The notes below the pieces were generated by a model. That model ran no database searches. It saw only the letters and a list, made by a program, of their open reading frames with translations, and was not told the origin of the DNA. Shown in pieces: positions 1 to 9,285 of a stretch of DNA of 64,000 nt (positions are counted from its first letter, which is position 1; every line of letters starts with the position of its first letter). The stretch lies in assembly GCF_016863615.1 (NCBI RefSeq), contig NZ_BOPF01000036.1:58558-122557 (forward strand), given 5' to 3'. Source of the stretch: Virgisporangium aliadipatigenens. GTDB lineage: Bacteria; Actinomycetota; Actinomycetes; Mycobacteriales; Micromonosporaceae. The position numbers and the translations under genes are program-made.

Positions 1-681
1 GTCATCGGGGATGTCCATCTGGTCGCGGCGCAGCTCACGCAGCGGCGCCGGCTCCCCGGTGTCGCGCACGTCCGTCAGCCGGTCCATCCGGAACATCCGC
101 GCCGCGTCCCGCATCCGGCACCACGCCACCAGATACCACCCCATGCGGCCGCTGAGCCAGCCCATCGGCTCCACGAGCCGCCGCGTCACCTCGCCGTTGC
201 GGTCGATGTAGCCCAGGTCGAGCACGCGGCCCGCCACGAGCGCGTCGCCGACCACGGAGGGCACCGGCGCCGGGGGCGGCGGATCGTCGGGGCGCTTGAC
301 CAGGTGCACCCGGCCGGCGAGGTCACCCGCCCGGGCGGCGTCCGCCGGTGGCATGACCGCCAGCAGCTTGTGCAGCGCCACCCGTGCGGGTGACGCGAAC
401 GGCGTCCCCTCCAGCCGGCTCAGCGCCACGGCCATCGCGACGGCCTCGCCCGGCGAGATGTTGAGCGGCGGCAGGGTCGCCTTGCGGTCCAGCACGTAGC
501 CGCCGGTGCGCCCCGGCTCGGCGTAGAGCGGCACGCCGGCCTGCTGTAACGCGCCCACGTCCCGCTCGATGGTGCGGCTGGAGACCTCGAAGCGGTCGGC
601 CAGCCAGCGGGCGCTGCGCGGTCGGGGCGCCACTACCCGCAACTCTTCGACGATCGCGTACAACCGGTCGGTGCGGTTCAC
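1..681 (-). CDS. WYL-domain (YafY-type) transcriptional regulator, C-terminus outside window
   Basis: The frame is open for 227 codons from a GTG to the window edge without a stop, so only the N-terminal and middle parts are visible. The first 60 or so residues form a DeoR-like winged helix (RTDRLYAIVEELR, then FEVSSRTIERDV as the likely recognition helix). Late in the visible part GWYLVAWCRMRDAARMFR matches the WYL sensing domain. Such proteins are cytoplasmic one-component regulators, often responding to DNA damage products or metabolites; the ligand cannot be read here. It is divergent from the amidotransferase gene, with a 40-nt shared promoter region. The target is unknown. Confidence 0.85.
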   Translation of the reverse strand, partial: MNRTDRLYAIVEELRVVAPRPRSARWLADRFEVSSRTIERDVGALQQAGVPLYAEPGRTGGYVLDRKATLPPLNISPGEAVAMAVALSRLEGTPFASPARVALHKLLAVMPPADAARAGDLAGRVHLVKRPDDPPPPAPVPSVVGDALVAGRVLDLGYIDRNGEVTRRLVEPMGWLSGRMGWYLVAWCRMRDAARMFRMDRLTDVRDTGEPAPLRELRRDQMDIPDD

Positions 682-721
682 GCCCCGAAAGTTACCGAAG
701 GGGTACGACTAAAATCCGGCC

Positions 722-1495
722 GTGAGCGGTAACCGTGTGCTGGTGGTGGAGAACGACCCGACCGACGACGCCCGGCTTCTCGGCGAGTGGCTGGTCGAGG
801 GGGGCCTGGAGCTGCACGTGCTGCGCCCGCACGCCGGCGACGGGCTGCCCGAGGAGCTCGACGGATACGCGGCGCTGGTGGTGCTCGGCGGCGAGCAGGA
901 CGCGTTCGCGGGTGCCGACGGGTCGCCGGGCGCGCCGTGGTTCCCGGCCCTGGAGAAGCTGCTGCGCAAGGCGACCCGGCACAAGGTTCCGACGCTCGGC
1001 GTGTGCCTGGGCGGGCAGCTGTTGGCCACCGCACACGGCGGCACCGTCGAACGCAGCGCCGCCGGGCCGGAGATCGGGCCGAAGCTCGTGGCGCGGCGCG
1101 ACAAGGCGGTCGAGGACCCGCTGTGGGCGGAGGTGCCGTTCGCGCCGGACGTGCTGCAGTGGCACCGCGACGAGATCACCGAACTGCCGGTGGGCGCCGT
1201 GCTGCTGGCCGCCTCGACGCGCTACCCGCATCAGGCGTTCCGGATCGGGCCGTGTGCCTGGGGTCTGCAGTTCCACATCGAATGCGACACCGACCAGTAC
1301 GCGCGGTGGGCGCAGGACGGCGTGGACACGCTCGCGGACCTGGGTATCGACCCGGCCGCGCTGGTCGACGCGGTGACCGCGGCGCTGCCCGACGTGGCCG
1401 AGGTGTGGCGCCCGTTCACGCTGCGGTTCGCCGCCGTGGCAAAGGGCGAACTGCAGCCGGCGTCGCCGATGCGCCTGCCGATGATCGGCGGGTGA
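722..1495 (+). CDS. Class I glutamine amidotransferase domain protein
   Basis: A 257-residue stand-alone GATase-1 domain. The nucleophile elbow is GVCLGGQL with Cys95, and the His-x-Glu pair is in QFHIE (His185, Glu187), so the catalytic triad is complete. Family members hydrolyse glutamine to pass ammonia to a synthetase partner, or act on gamma-glutamyl compounds. No synthetase domain is fused or adjacent, so the acceptor is unknown. The GTG start lies just after the divergent regulator. The stop is only 3 nt before glnE, which suggests co-transcription with a nitrogen-control gene. The fold call is firm; the biological role is open. Confidence 0.85.
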   Translation: MSGNRVLVVENDPTDDARLLGEWLVEGGLELHVLRPHAGDGLPEELDGYAALVVLGGEQDAFAGADGSPGAPWFPALEKLLRKATRHKVPTLGVCLGGQLLATAHGGTVERSAAGPEIGPKLVARRDKAVEDPLWAEVPFAPDVLQWHRDEITELPVGAVLLAASTRYPHQAFRIGPCAWGLQFHIECDTDQYARWAQDGVDTLADLGIDPAALVDAVTAALPDVAEVWRPFTLRFAAVAKGELQPASPMRLPMIGG

Positions 1496-1498
1496 GGG

Positions 1499-4399
1499 AT
1501 GCGCGAGCCAGGGACCGCACGGTCGACCCGCCTCTCCCGGTACGGCTTCGTCGACGCGGCCAAGGCCGCCGAGCACCTCTCCGGTGACGTGGGCCTGTGG
1601 GATCCGGTGACGGCCACGCCCCCGGAGGGTCCGGCGGGCGAACTGCTGGAGACGTTCGCGGTGGCTGCCGATCCGGACCTCGCCGCGTTGCAGCTGCACC
1701 GGCTGGTGGAGAAGGCCGGTCCGGAGCCGGTGCGCGCCGCCGTGCGGGACCTGCCGGGGTGGCGCCGCCTGCTGGCCGTGCTCGGCGCGTCGAGCGCCCT
1801 CGGCGACCACCTCGTGGCCAACCCCGACGAGTGGCGGCTCCTCGCCCAGCCGCTGTCCACAGTGGACCTCGGCGCGGTGGCGGACGTGCCGGCGCTGCGC
1901 CTGGCGTACCGGCGGGTGCTGGCGCGCATCGTCGCCGCCGACCTGACCGGGGCGTTCGCGCTGGAGGCGGTGATGGCGGCGCTGACCGACCTCGCCGACG
2001 CGACCCTGGCCGCCGCCCTCGACCTGGCCCGCGCCGAACGCCCCGACACCGCCGCGCAGTGCCGGCTGGCCGTCATCGCCATGGGCAAGTGCGGCGGCCG
2101 CGAACTCAACTACGTCAGCGACGTCGACGTGGTCTTCGTCGCCGAGCCGCCGGCCGGGGAGTCCGATGTGGACGGTGCCCTGCGCGCCTCCGCGACCCTC
2201 GCCGCGCGCATGATCACCATCTGCGGCATCGTGGCGTGGCCGGTCGACGCCGCGCTGCGCCCGGAGGGCGGCCGCGGGCCGCTGACCCGCACCGTCGCCT
2301 CGTACCTCGCCTACTACACGAAGTGGGCCAAGACGTGGGAGTTCCAGGCGCTGCTCAAGGCCCGGCCGGCGGCCGGCGATCTGGAGCTGGGCGCCGAGTG
2401 GCTGGCGGCGCTGCAGCCCGCGCAGTGGCACGCCGCCGATCGCCCCGAGGCGGTCGAGGAGGTTCGCGCGATGCGCCGGCGGATCGTCGACGCGGTGCCG
2501 CGCGGCGAGGTCGACCGGGAGATCAAGCGGGGACCGGGCGGGCTGCGCGACATCGAGTTCGCGGTGCAGCTGCTGCAGCTGGTGCACGGCCGCTCCGACG
2601 AGTCGCTGCGCACACCGTCCACTGTGGAGGCCCTGCGGGCGCTGACCGCCGGCGGCTACGTGGGGCGGGCCGACGGCGAGGCCCTGCTGCGGGCGTACCG
2701 GTTCCTGCGCTCGGTGGAACACCGGCTGCAGCTGCAGCGGCTGCGCCGCACGCACACCGTTCCGGAGGATCCGGACGAGCTGCGCTGGCTCGCGGCCGGC
2801 CTCGGCTTCCGGCCGAACGCGCAGCGCGATGCCGTCGAGGCGTTCCGGGCGGAGTGGACGCGTCTGTCCGGAGACGTGCGGCGGCTGCACGAGAAGCTGT
2901 TCTACCGGCCGATCCTGGAGGCGGTCGCGCGGGTGCCCTCGGAGGCGTGGCGGCTCACCCCGGAATCGGCGCGGGCCCGGCTGGAGGTGCTCGGGTTCGC
3001 CGACCCGGCCGGTGCGCTGCGGCACATCACGGCGCTGACCGGCGGGGTCTCCCGGACCGCCGCGATCCAGCGGACGCTGCTGCCGGTGCTGCTGAGCGAG
3101 TTCGCCGACGCGCCGGAGCCGGACGGCGGGCTGCTGGCCTACCGCAAGGTGTCGGACCGGCTCGGCAGCACGCCCTGGTACCTGCGGCTGCTGCGCGACG
3201 AGGGCGTGGTGGCGCTGCGCCTGGCCCGGCTGCTCGGCATCTCCCGGTACGTCACCGAGCTGCTGAGCCACGACCCGGAGGCGCTGCGGCTGCTGGCCGA
3301 CGACGCCGAACTGGTGCCGCGCACCGGCGTCGACGGGTTCCTCGCGGCCGCGCGCCGCCACAAGAACGACCCGATCGCCGCCGCGCACGCGGTCCGGGCC
3401 AGGCGCCGGCGCGAACTGTTCCGCACGGCCTGTGCCGACCTGCTCGGCAGGCTCGACGTGCACGCCGTCGGCGACGCGCTCGCGGCGGTCACCGACGCCA
3501 CCATCGCGGGAGTCCTGGAGGTGGCCAACCCGACCGGGCTCAGCTTCGCCGTCATCGGCATGGGCCGCCTCGGCGGCTGCGAGATGAACTACCCCTCCGA
3601 CGCCGACGTCCTGTTCGTCTACGACCCGGGCGACCGGCCGGACGAGGAGGCGCGCCGCGCCGCGCAGGCCGTCGCCGAGGAACTGCGCGCGCTGCTGTCC
3701 CGGCCGGCGCCGGATCCGCCGCTGGGCATCGACGCCGACCTGCGTCCCGAGGGGCGGCAGGGGCCACTGGTGCGCAGCATCGCCGCCTACGCGCAGTACT
3801 ACGGCCGCTGGTCGAAGGTGTGGGAGGCGCAGGCGTTGCTGCGGGCCCGGTTCGTCGCCGGCGATCCCGCGCTGGGCGCCCGGTTCATCGAGATGGCCGA
3901 CCGGATCCGTTACCCCGCAGGCGGCCTGACCCGCGAGCAGGTGACGGAGATCCGCCGGATCAAGGCCCGGGTCGACAACGAACGCCTCCCGCGCGGCGCC
4001 GACGCCGCCATGCACACCAAGCTCGGCCGGGGTGGGCTCGCCGACGTCGAGTGGACGGTCCAGCTGTTCCAGCTGCGGCACGGGCACGAGGTGCCGGGGC
4101 TGCGCACGCCGCGGACCCTCGACGCGCTGACGGCGGCTGCGAAGGCGGGGCTGGTGACGCCGGCCGACGCCGACGCGCTGGCCGCCGCGTGGCGCCTGGC
4201 GACCCAGGTGCGCAACGCGCTGACGCTGGTGCGCGGCCGGGCGGTGGACCAGCTGCCGCGCCACGGCGCGGACGTCAACGCGGTGGCGCGCGCGTGCGGC
4301 CGGCCGGCGTCGGTGGAGTCGGGCGAGTTCGTCGACGACTACCTGCGCACGGCGCGGCACGCGAGGCAGGCGGTGGAGCGGACCTTTGACGCGGGCTGA
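1499..4399 (+). CDS. glnE: Bifunctional glutamine synthetase adenylyltransferase/adenylyl-removing enzyme
   Basis: A 966-residue protein with two nucleotidyltransferase modules, as in GlnE. The N-terminal (deadenylylating) module carries GKCGGRELNYVSDVDVVF near residues 198-215. The C-terminal (adenylylating) module carries GRLGGCEMNYPSDADVLF near 688-705. Both keep the G-x(11)-D-x-D metal-binding signature, and both have the later LRPEG-(R/G)-(R/Q)-GPL motif. It attaches or removes AMP on a conserved tyrosine of GlnA, whose gene lies about 9 kb downstream and keeps that tyrosine (Tyr402). ATG start 3 nt after the amidotransferase stop. The gene contains two copies of a palindromic TCCAC(A/T)GTGGA motif at 1855-1867 and 2617-2628. 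Confidence 0.96.
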   Translation: MREPGTARSTRLSRYGFVDAAKAAEHLSGDVGLWDPVTATPPEGPAGELLETFAVAADPDLAALQLHRLVEKAGPEPVRAAVRDLPGWRRLLAVLGASSALGDHLVANPDEWRLLAQPLSTVDLGAVADVPALRLAYRRVLARIVAADLTGAFALEAVMAALTDLADATLAAALDLARAERPDTAAQCRLAVIAMGKCGGRELNYVSDVDVVFVAEPPAGESDVDGALRASATLAARMITICGIVAWPVDAALRPEGGRGPLTRTVASYLAYYTKWAKTWEFQALLKARPAAGDLELGAEWLAALQPAQWHAADRPEAVEEVRAMRRRIVDAVPRGEVDREIKRGPGGLRDIEFAVQLLQLVHGRSDESLRTPSTVEALRALTAGGYVGRADGEALLRAYRFLRSVEHRLQLQRLRRTHTVPEDPDELRWLAAGLGFRPNAQRDAVEAFRAEWTRLSGDVRRLHEKLFYRPILEAVARVPSEAWRLTPESARARLEVLGFADPAGALRHITALTGGVSRTAAIQRTLLPVLLSEFADAPEPDGGLLAYRKVSDRLGSTPWYLRLLRDEGVVALRLARLLGISRYVTELLSHDPEALRLLADDAELVPRTGVDGFLAAARRHKNDPIAAAHAVRARRRRELFRTACADLLGRLDVHAVGDALAAVTDATIAGVLEVANPTGLSFAVIGMGRLGGCEMNYPSDADVLFVYDPGDRPDEEARRAAQAVAEELRALLSRPAPDPPLGIDADLRPEGRQGPLVRSIAAYAQYYGRWSKVWEAQALLRARFVAGDPALGARFIEMADRIRYPAGGLTREQVTEIRRIKARVDNERLPRGADAAMHTKLGRGGLADVEWTVQLFQLRHGHEVPGLRTPRTLDALTAAAKAGLVTPADADALAAAWRLATQVRNALTLVRGRAVDQLPRHGADVNAVARACGRPASVESGEFVDDYLRTARHARQAVERTFDAG

Positions 4400-5915
4400 G
4401 AAACTCGCCCTGCTGACGGGGCCGCTGCTCGCCGTCGTGTTCCTGCTGCTGCCGCCGATGGGGACGGACCTGTCGGCGCAGGTGGCGCACGCCGACTTCT
4501 TCGACGCCGCCAAGGTGGCCCCGCTGGACCTGCGCTGGTACGGCGGCACCGTGCAGTGGGGCTACAGCCTGCTGGCGCCGGAGCTGATGGCGCTGCTCGG
4601 CGTGCGCCTCACCGGTGCGCTGGCGGGCGCAGCGGCGTCGGTGGCATTGGCGTTGCTGCTGCGCCGCACGGGTGCGCTGCGGCCGACGCTCGGCGGGATC
4701 GTGGGGGCGTTCTGCGTCTTCGGCAACCTCGCCTCGGGCCGGGTGACGTACGCGCTCGGGGTGGCGTTCGTCCTCTGTGGACTGTGGGCGCTGGCCCGGG
4801 ACCGCCGGATCCTCGCGGTGGTGGGAGTTTTGCTCGGCGCCGCGTGCAGTCCGGTCGCGGGCCTGTTCGCCGGTCTCGCCGGTGCCGCACTTTTCCTGGG
4901 AACGTCCGAACGCGCGCGCCGCGTCGACGGCGTGCTGCTGGGGATCGCCGGCGCGGTCCCGATCGGGGTGACCGCCGCGCTCGGTGACGCCGGCGGCTGG
5001 ATGAACATCTCCGTCTCCGACACGGTGCGCGCGGTCGCGGCGGCGGTGCTCGTGGCGGTGTTCGTGCCGCAGCGGGTGATCCGCGTCGGCGCCGCGCTCG
5101 CCGCCCTCGGGGTGCTGGCCGCCTTCGCGGTCCACACGCCGGTGGGCCTGAACGCCACCCGCCTCGCCGCGATGTTCACCCTGCCGGTGCTGCTGGCCTA
5201 CGCGCCCCGGCCGTCCCGGCCGGCGCCCTGGCCGCGAACGGCGGCGGCAGCGGCGCTGGTGGCGGTGGCGTTCGTGCAGTCGCCGGTGATGGTCGGGGAT
5301 CTGCGCGACATGGGCGACCCGACCGCGTCGCGCCGGTACTTCGCACCGCTGCTGGCCCAGCTGCACGCCCGCGCACCGGTGGGCCGGGTCGAGGTGCTCG
5401 CCACCCGCAACTACTGGGAGTCCGCCCACGTGGCCCGGGAGTTCCACCTGGCGCGGGGCTGGCTGCGCCAGGCCGACCTGGCCCGCAATCCGCTCTTCTA
5501 CGACGGCACGCTCGACGCGTCGTCCTACGGGGCCTGGCTGCGGGACAACGGCGTGAGCTACGTGGCCGTTCCGGACGCGCCGCTGTCCTGGGTCTCCCGC
5601 CGGGAGGCCGACATCGTGCGGGGCGGCCAGCCGTACCTGATGCAGGTGTGGCGCGGGGCGGACTGGACCCTGTACGAGGTCGCCGGCAGACCGTCCATCG
5701 TGGACGGTGGAACCCTGCTCGGCACGACACCGACGTCGGTGTCGGTGGACCTGCCCGGCCCCGGGACGTATGTCGTGCGGGTGCGCTGGTCGCGCTGGCT
5801 GCGCGCCGCCGGGGCGCAGCTGCGGCAGCGGCCGGACGGCTGGACCGACCTGACCGTGCGTAGCGGGGGCGGCTACCGGCTGGAGGGCGGCTACACGGAG
5901 CCGCCGCCGGACTGA
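4386..5915 (+). CDS. Polytopic membrane protein with C-terminal extracytoplasmic domain
   Basis: A 509-residue protein. It has an N-terminal membrane segment and several more hydrophobic helices through about residue 300, then a mostly soluble C-terminal third (about 310-509). The architecture resembles membrane glycosyltransferase-like or MFS-annotated actinobacterial proteins, but no catalytic motif is recognisable, so no activity is assigned. The TTG start overlaps the end of glnE by 14 nt, which implies translational coupling; no better start lies downstream before the first helix. A short inverted repeat (ACCGTCCA, three bases, TGGACGGT) sits in the coding sequence at 5690-5708. Confidence 0.7.
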   Translation: MTRAEKLALLTGPLLAVVFLLLPPMGTDLSAQVAHADFFDAAKVAPLDLRWYGGTVQWGYSLLAPELMALLGVRLTGALAGAAASVALALLLRRTGALRPTLGGIVGAFCVFGNLASGRVTYALGVAFVLCGLWALARDRRILAVVGVLLGAACSPVAGLFAGLAGAALFLGTSERARRVDGVLLGIAGAVPIGVTAALGDAGGWMNISVSDTVRAVAAAVLVAVFVPQRVIRVGAALAALGVLAAFAVHTPVGLNATRLAAMFTLPVLLAYAPRPSRPAPWPRTAAAAALVAVAFVQSPVMVGDLRDMGDPTASRRYFAPLLAQLHARAPVGRVEVLATRNYWESAHVAREFHLARGWLRQADLARNPLFYDGTLDASSYGAWLRDNGVSYVAVPDAPLSWVSRREADIVRGGQPYLMQVWRGADWTLYEVAGRPSIVDGGTLLGTTPTSVSVDLPGPGTYVVRVRWSRWLRAAGAQLRQRPDGWTDLTVRSGGGYRLEGGYTEPPPD

Positions 5916-6034
5916 ACGGCTTCGCGGTCGCGGCGCAGGACCTCGGCCTGCCGTTGGTCGTCCTCGGCTATGCGCAGGTGAGCGGGCACGGCGGTGACTA
6001 GGAGCAGGTCAGCGCGGATTTCGCCGGGCGATTC
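5893..6034 (-). other. Coding-like remnant without a start codon (possible gene fragment)
   Basis: On the minus strand, between the membrane protein and the GNAT gene, one frame reads as plausible protein without an initiation codon. Recognisable pieces are HESPGEIRADLLLVTAVPA and then HLRIAEDDQRQAEVLRRDRE, ending at TAG. Most codons end in G or C, as in real genes here. Upstream the frame is closed by TGA directly after the GNAT stop region. It may be the 3' relic of a lost gene. No homologue is recognised and the call is tentative. Confidence 0.25.
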
Positions 6035-6057
6035 GTGCCCGCCCGCTCACCGGATCC

Positions 6058-6552
6058 TCACAACTGCGTGAGTGCCTTCCACATGACGTGGATGTCGACC
6101 AGCCCGGCGGTGCGGTGCCGGTACGCCTGCGGCACGGTGCCGACGATCTCGAAGCCGAGGCTGCGCCACAGGGCGATCGCGCCCGTGTTGGTCGACACGA
6201 CGGCGTTGAACTGCATCGACAGGTAGCCCGCCTCCCGCGCACGGCGCATGCAGTGCTCGGCCAGCAGCCGCCCGACGCCCTGGTTGCGGGCGGCCGGTGC
6301 CACCATGAAGCCGGCGTTGGCCACGTGCGCGCCCGGGCCCTTGCCGTTGGGCTTCAGCTGGTAGGTGCCGACGATCGCCGCGCCGGCGGTCGCCACCCAG
6401 GTCTCGGCCGGCGGGTCGGCCAGCCACATCCGCCGCGCCGCCTCGGGCGCGGTGAACGGGTCGAACATGTACGTCTCCTGCGCCGACACGATCGACTGCC
6501 AGATCGGCCACAGCGCCGGCCAGTCCGGGTCGCTCGCCCGCCTGATCTCCAC
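6058..6552 (-). CDS. GNAT family N-acetyltransferase
   Basis: A 164-residue single-domain GNAT. The acetyl-CoA binding motif A is RNQGVGRLLAEHCMRRA, followed by the C-terminal GFEIVGTVP beta-strand typical of Rim-like or phosphinothricin-type acetyltransferases. The substrate cannot be predicted. A longer upstream reading exists, but the GTG giving VEIRRASDPDW is where family similarity begins. It is divergent from trpB, and the GTTNTAGAAC palindromes between the two genes could control both. Confidence 0.82.
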   Translation of the reverse strand: MEIRRASDPDWPALWPIWQSIVSAQETYMFDPFTAPEAARRMWLADPPAETWVATAGAAIVGTYQLKPNGKGPGAHVANAGFMVAPAARNQGVGRLLAEHCMRRAREAGYLSMQFNAVVSTNTGAIALWRSLGFEIVGTVPQAYRHRTAGLVDIHVMWKALTQL

Positions 6553-6585
6553 GGAGCGGAGCTTAAACGGGGCCTTGACGCGACG

Positions 6586-6620
6586 CCACTGTTCTAGAAC
6601 ACTAACCACTGTTATAGAAC
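6586..6620. promoter_or_regulatory. Tandem GntR-type operators upstream of trpBA
   Basis: Two copies of CCACTGTT(C/A)TAGAAC lie exactly 20 bp apart, about two helical turns. Copy 1 centres on the perfect palindrome TGTTCTAGAACA (6590-6601). Copy 2 is GTTATAGAAC (6611-6620). The form GT-N2-TA-N2-AC fits sites of HutC-subfamily GntR repressors, and a HutC-type regulator is the third gene of the downstream unit. A possible -35 element TTGACG is at 6575-6580. Confidence 0.7.
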
Positions 6621-6638
6621 TCTTGGGGAAGGCGGGCC

Positions 6639-7760
6639 ATGCGATTCGGAGACCACGGCGGCCGCTACGTTCCCGAGCCGTTGATTCCGGCGTGCGAGGC
6701 GGTGGCGGAGGCGTTCGCCGACGCGTGGGCCGATCCCGGGTTCCGCGCCGAGTTGGACACGCTGCTGCGCCAGCACGCCGGGCGCCCCACGACACTCACC
6801 CCGGCGGCCAACCTCTCGGCCGACCTCGGGCTGCGGGTCACGCTCAAGCGCGAGGACCTGGCGCACACCGGTTCGCACAAGATCAACAATGTGCTCGGGC
6901 AGGCGCTGCTGGCCAGGCGGATGGGCAAGCCGCGCATCATCGCCGAGACCGGTGCCGGCCAGCACGGCGTCGCCACCGCCACGGCCGCCGCGCTCCTGGG
7001 CCTCGACGCGACCGTCTTCATGGGGCAGAAGGACGTCGAGCGCCAATCCCTCAACGTGTTCCGCATGCGGCTGCTCGGCGCCGAGGTCGTGCCCGTCCAC
7101 GCCGGCAGCCGCACGCTGAAGGACGCGACCAGCGAAGCGATGCGGCACTGGGTCGCGCACACGGAGGACACGTACTACTGCGTCGGTTCCGTCATCGGGC
7201 CGCACCCGTATCCGACGATGGTCCGGGAGTTCCAGAGCGTCATCGGGATCGAGGCGCGCGGCCAGGGCGGCATCCCCGACTACGTCGTGGCGTGCGTCGG
7301 CGGCGGCTCCAACGCGGCCGGCACCTTCTCCGCCTTCCTCGACACCGACGCGACGCTGATCGGGGTGGAGGCCGACGGCGGCGCCGCGCTGACCAAGGGC
7401 GCACCCGGTGTGCTGCACGGCTTCCGGGGCTACATCCTGCAGGACGCGCACGGTCAGGTCGTCGAGGCGCACTCGATCTCCGCCGGGCTCGACTACCCGG
7501 GCACCGGCCCCGAGCACGGCCACTGGCGCGACAGCGGACGGGCCCGCTACGTCTCGGTCACCGACGACGAGGTGCTCGCCGCCACCACCCACCTCGCCCG
7601 CACCGAGGGCATCCTGCCGGCACTCGAGTCGGCCCACGCGATCGCGTGGGTGATGCGGGCCGCCCGCACCGGTGAGCTGCCCCGCGGGGCGAGTGTCCTG
7701 ATCACCCTCTCGGGCCGTGGCGACAAGGACGTGCCGACGCTGATGGGAGCCCACCAATGA
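6639..7760 (+). CDS. trpB: Tryptophan synthase beta chain
   Basis: A 373-residue PLP enzyme that condenses indole with L-serine to make tryptophan. The PLP-binding lysine is Lys81 in HTGSHKINN, the catalytic glutamate follows in [10 protein letters not shown], and the phosphate-binding loop is [10 protein letters not shown]. It is of the canonical TrpB1 class, which pairs with TrpA. The trpA start overlaps its stop by 4 nt (ATGA). A GGGAAGG-like Shine-Dalgarno precedes the ATG. Neither trpC nor trpE is nearby and trpD lies over 50 kb away, so this looks like a dedicated, separately regulated pair rather than the main biosynthetic operon. Confidence 0.95.
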   Translation: MRFGDHGGRYVPEPLIPACEAVAEAFADAWADPGFRAELDTLLRQHAGRPTTLTPAANLSADLGLRVTLKREDLAHTGSHKINNVLGQALLARRMGKPRIIAETGAGQHGVATATAAALLGLDATVFMGQKDVERQSLNVFRMRLLGAEVVPVHAGSRTLKDATSEAMRHWVAHTEDTYYCVGSVIGPHPYPTMVREFQSVIGIEARGQGGIPDYVVACVGGGSNAAGTFSAFLDTDATLIGVEADGGAALTKGAPGVLHGFRGYILQDAHGQVVEAHSISAGLDYPGTGPEHGHWRDSGRARYVSVTDDEVLAATTHLARTEGILPALESAHAIAWVMRAARTGELPRGASVLITLSGRGDKDVPTLMGAHQ

Positions 7761-8536
7761 TCTTCACGCGGGATCACAAGCAGCTGCTGCCCTACGTCAC
7801 CGGCGACATCACGGACGACTGGACCGACATCGTCGCCGCCTACGCGGACGCGGGTGCGGACGCCGTCGAGGTGGGGTTGCCGTTCTCCGATCCGACCCTC
7901 GACGGGCCCACCATCCAGGAGGCCTCCTTCGTCGCGCTGTCGCGCGGTGCCACCGCCGACGCGATCATCTCCGACGTCGCGGGCGCACCGGTGCCGCTGG
8001 TCGCGTCGACCTACTACCAGCTGGTGGCCTACGCCGGCCCGGAGCGGTTCTGCGCCCGGCTGAGCAGGAGCGGGTTCCGCGGACTCATCGTTCCCGACCT
8101 GCCCCTGGAGGAGTCGGCGCACCTGGAGGCGGTGGCGGCCGACGCGGGCGTCGACCTCGTTCTGCTCGCCGCTCCGGTGACGCCCGCCGCGCGCCTGGCC
8201 GAGATCGCGCGCCGGTCCCGCGGGTTCATCTACGCCGTCTCGCTCATGGGCACCACCGGCGAACGCGACACCCTCGCCCCCGGCGCCGCGGCCCTCGCCC
8301 GCGCGTTGAGCACCCGGACCGACCTGCCGGTGTTGCTAGGCTTCGGCATCGCGACACCCGAGCAGGCCGTCGACGCGGCCCGCGGCGCCGACGGGATCGT
8401 CGTCGGCGCGGCGCTCATGCGCCGGGTGCTCGACGGCGTCCAGCCCGCCGCCGTCGGCGCGTTCGTCGCGTCGCTGCGCCGGGCGCTGGACAGTGGAGTG
8501 GCCGCTGATGGCGAGGTACCACGAGATCGCCGCTGA
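7757..8536 (+). CDS. trpA: Tryptophan synthase alpha chain, divergent
   Basis: A 259-residue TIM-barrel enzyme that cleaves indole-3-glycerol phosphate and feeds indole to TrpB. The two catalytic acids are kept: Glu38 in [12 protein letters not shown] and Asp49 in TLDGPTIQ, equivalent to E. coli Glu49 and Asp60. It is atypical at the N-terminus: about 11 residues shorter than usual, lacking the first helix, and GDI replaces the usual GDP. It is translationally coupled to trpB upstream and overlapped by gntR downstream. Confidence 0.93.
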   Translation: MIFTRDHKQLLPYVTGDITDDWTDIVAAYADAGADAVEVGLPFSDPTLDGPTIQEASFVALSRGATADAIISDVAGAPVPLVASTYYQLVAYAGPERFCARLSRSGFRGLIVPDLPLEESAHLEAVAADAGVDLVLLAAPVTPAARLAEIARRSRGFIYAVSLMGTTGERDTLAPGAAALARALSTRTDLPVLLGFGIATPEQAVDAARGADGIVVGAALMRRVLDGVQPAAVGAFVASLRRALDSGVAADGEVPRDRR

Positions 8537-9233
8537 TCTCGCCGCGAAGATCCTCAACGGGCAGTACGAGCCGGGTGCGGCACTGCCACCGCAGCGGGAG
8601 TTGAGCGCCACGTACCGGGTGACGCTGATGACGCTGCGCCAGGCGTTGCGGATGCTCAGCGACGACGGGCTCGTGGTGCAGCAGCCGGGGAAGGGCACGT
8701 ACGTGGCGCCGGCGACAATGGCCTACCAGTTGGACACGCTGCGGAGCCTCGAGGAGGACCTGCGCGACCAGGGCAGCGAGGTCCGTACCGAGGTGCTGAC
8801 CCAGCTCGTGCGGCGTCCGCCGGCCGCGGTCGCCGCGACGCTCAACCTGCCCGTGGGCCGTTCCGCCCTTCTGCTCGAACGGGTCAGGCACGTCGGCGGC
8901 CGCCCCGGAGTCCACCAGGTCTCGTGGGTGGTGCCGACCGGCCTGCGTGAAACGGATTTCACGAAGCACTCGTTGTACGCGGCCCTCGCCGGCACCGGGA
9001 TGGTGGTGGCCCGCGCCGCCGAACGCATCCGCCCCGAGGCGCTGCCCGGCATCGTCGCCCGCATCCTCGGGGAGCCGCAGGGCACGCCGGTGTTCGTCAG
9101 CGACCGCACCACCTACCTCCTCGACGGCACGCCCGTCGTGACGGACCGCGCGACGATCCTCGGTCGCGTCATGGAGATCCGGACCGAACGTGCCGCAGCC
9201 GGGGTGTCCATTCGTTGGCAGCCACCTGCCTGA
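8508..9233 (+). CDS. GntR/HutC family transcriptional regulator with UTRA domain
   Basis: A 241-residue one-component regulator. Residues 1-70 form a GntR winged helix (PPQRELSATYRVTLMTLRQA, then a PGKGTYV wing). The rest is a UTRA ligand-binding domain. The ATG is preferred to a GTG 15 nt upstream because GGAG lies 9 nt before it and homologous proteins usually start M(A)RY. It overlaps the end of trpA by 29 nt, so it belongs to the trpBA transcript and probably controls it through the two GTTNTAGAAC sites. The effector (indole, tryptophan or an unrelated metabolite) is unknown. Confidence 0.88.
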   Translation: MARYHEIAADLAAKILNGQYEPGAALPPQRELSATYRVTLMTLRQALRMLSDDGLVVQQPGKGTYVAPATMAYQLDTLRSLEEDLRDQGSEVRTEVLTQLVRRPPAAVAATLNLPVGRSALLLERVRHVGGRPGVHQVSWVVPTGLRETDFTKHSLYAALAGTGMVVARAAERIRPEALPGIVARILGEPQGTPVFVSDRTTYLLDGTPVVTDRATILGRVMEIRTERAAAGVSIRWQPPA

Positions 9234-9285
9234 TCGGGTAATGCTGGCGGGGACACCCGGACCATCGAGAGGAGCATCGACGCCG

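Noticed and set aside
692..4549. A 1285-codon open frame on the minus strand
   Set aside because: It is antisense to the amidotransferase gene and glnE; its translation is Arg/Gly/Pro/His-rich with no domain, as expected for a shadow frame in high-GC DNA.
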